Positions 4,544 to 5,380 of a DNA stretch of 5,380 nt are shown piece after piece. The notes beneath the pieces were generated by a model. It made no database searches and had not been told where the DNA came from. It saw only the letters and a list, made by a program, of their open reading frames with translations. The DNA is taken from positions 1 to 5,380 of the forward strand of contig CAIXQV010000229.1 of assembly GCA_903921605.1 (NCBI GenBank). Direction: 5' to 3'. This DNA comes from an uncultured Planctomycetaceae bacterium (GTDB taxonomy: Bacteria > Planctomycetota > Planctomycetia > Planctomycetales > Planctomycetaceae). Within the stretch, counting starts at the first letter, position 1; each line of letters opens with the position of its first letter. The translations under genes were made by a program, and so were the position numbers.

Positions 4544-5380
4544 CAGACGATGTGTTGGCACCGGACGGCCAGGGCGAAAACTCTGAAGTGAAACGACGGT
4601 TTGGCTTGCCCCGATGGCTGCTGTGGCTGAGTGCAGTTCTTCTCGCACTATGACTTCAAGTTCTGCCGGATCAATCGCGACACGAGCATTGACGACAACG
4701 TTGGCAGTGGTTGTTGTTGTTCCCGACGGCAGAGAAAGTTCCGGCCCGGTTTGGTTGCTGACCACATTCGCCACGGCGTAGCTGGCTTCGCAGAGTCCAA
4801 TCACCTTCAGATGTGCCGCTTCTGCACTCGCCGATAACAGCCGAGCATGCAGTCGGCTAATAAGATCCATCAGCAGATCGTCCAGAGCAAATCCTTGCTG
4901 CGATTCGATGACAACCTGACTGTTGAGCCAGCCCAGTTCTGCTTCACCTTCAGCGTAGATATCGTAGTCAACCTCCATCACGCGCTGGCCAAACTGACCG
5001 CGAAGTGCCAGCGTTTCCACCAGAGCCCCGAAGCCTTCACCGGTTTTGGCTGAGCAGCGAAGCACGGGGCGGCCGGGATACGCTTTCTCGATCAGCCCCT
5101 GGAGCTCGGTCACATGCTCTGGTGAGAGTTCGTCGACTCGGTTGATCACCACGAAATCGGCTTCTTCAACCTGTTTGCGGAATATGTAGTTCGCTTTGGG
5201 AGAAAATCCGCTGGTGGAATCGCCACGCAAAATTCTGAGGCCATGACTCGGCTTGAGAACCACGCCGTACGGAGCAATATCCAGCGGCACTCCGTAAACT
5301 TCTGTCAGCGGACGAATCACTGTCGCCACGAGATCTGTACAGCTCCCAACGGGCTCAGCCAGAATGACATCCGGCAGGGC
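4541..5380 (-). CDS. CobW/G3E-type GTPase, C-terminal 279 codons (5' end beyond window)
   Basis: The frame is open from the right edge (5380) to TGA at 4543-4541, so the true start lies outside. The first visible residues ALPDVILAEPVGSCTDLVAT match the Walker-B-following E-x-x-G segment of G3E P-loop GTPases, and the P-loop itself is not in view. NRVD at visible residues 80-83 (preceded by FVVI) is the guanine-specificity motif in place of NKxD, and SAKTGEG at 110-116 is the G5 motif. The C-terminal part ends in VVSLQSFRPGRPVPTHRL, like other CobW-like proteins. G3E members (CobW, HypB, UreG, MeaB) use GTP to insert metals or support metallo- or cobalamin enzymes; the client here cannot be named. 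GTG 5329 lies inside the conserved domain and is not a plausible start. A gtt triplet run near 4709-4719 falls in a poly-Thr stretch. Confidence 0.85.
   Translation of the reverse strand, partial: ALPDVILAEPVGSCTDLVATVIRPLTEVYGVPLDIAPYGVVLKPSHGLRILRGDSTSGFSPKANYIFRKQVEEADFVVINRVDELSPEHVTELQGLIEKAYPGRPVLRCSAKTGEGFGALVETLALRGQFGQRVMEVDYDIYAEGEAELGWLNSQVVIESQQGFALDDLLMDLISRLHARLLSASAEAAHLKVIGLCEASYAVANVVSNQTGPELSLPSGTTTTTANVVVNARVAIDPAELEVIVREELHSATAAIGASQTVVSLQSFRPGRPVPTHRL

Noticed and set aside
4709..4719. gtt triplet run
   Set aside because: Encodes a short poly-Thr stretch in the GTPase on the minus strand; too short to count as a microsatellite of note.

Overview
The window looks like chromosomal DNA of a planctomycete, most likely of the order Planctomycetales. 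The evidence is a family combination: a membrane-anchored prenyltransferase/squalene-cyclase-like repeat protein with a long acidic Ser/Thr/Asn linker, a remnant of a DUF1559 (type II pseudopilin-like) gene, and an intergenic repeat whose minus-strand translation reads NPKRQRG. I recall that string as recurrent in planctomycete hypothetical proteins. Genus cannot be fixed from the sequence alone.

All intact genes lie on the minus strand. Read 5'->3' on that strand they are: (1) a G3E/CobW-type P-loop GTPase entering from the right edge (5380-4541), without its N-terminal P-loop part; (2) after an intergenic stretch, a small coiled-coil lipoprotein (3694-3239); (3) a transglutaminase-like protein (3172-2366) whose expected catalytic His is Ser; (4) the toroid-repeat protein (2211-634); (5) the first 124 codons of a GT39/ArnT-like membrane glycosyltransferase (372 to beyond base 1). 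Number 5 has no stop inside the window and is easy to miss. Gaps of 66, 154 and 261 bp between genes 2 and 5 allow but do not prove co-transcription. No shared pathway is evident: 2 and 4 are predicted to be envelope-associated, 5 is an inner-membrane enzyme, and 3 shows no signal peptide.

The region 3695-4540 is decayed or non-coding. The plus-strand stretch 4130 to about 4543 is a broken DUF1559 gene. It has lost its 5' half, has TGA where the family has a conserved Trp codon, and needs a frame change near 4415-4455 to reach its C-terminal GHTEW motif. Just upstream of the break are two copies of a roughly 20-bp direct repeat at a 30-bp period, resembling the repeated ends of some insertion sequences. 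Between these and the lipoprotein gene, several stem-loops follow each other, including a perfect 9-bp inverted repeat next to the lipoprotein start. These are the main candidates for unexplained structure. I found no convincing novel defence or biosynthetic system, and no tRNA, rRNA or CRISPR array.
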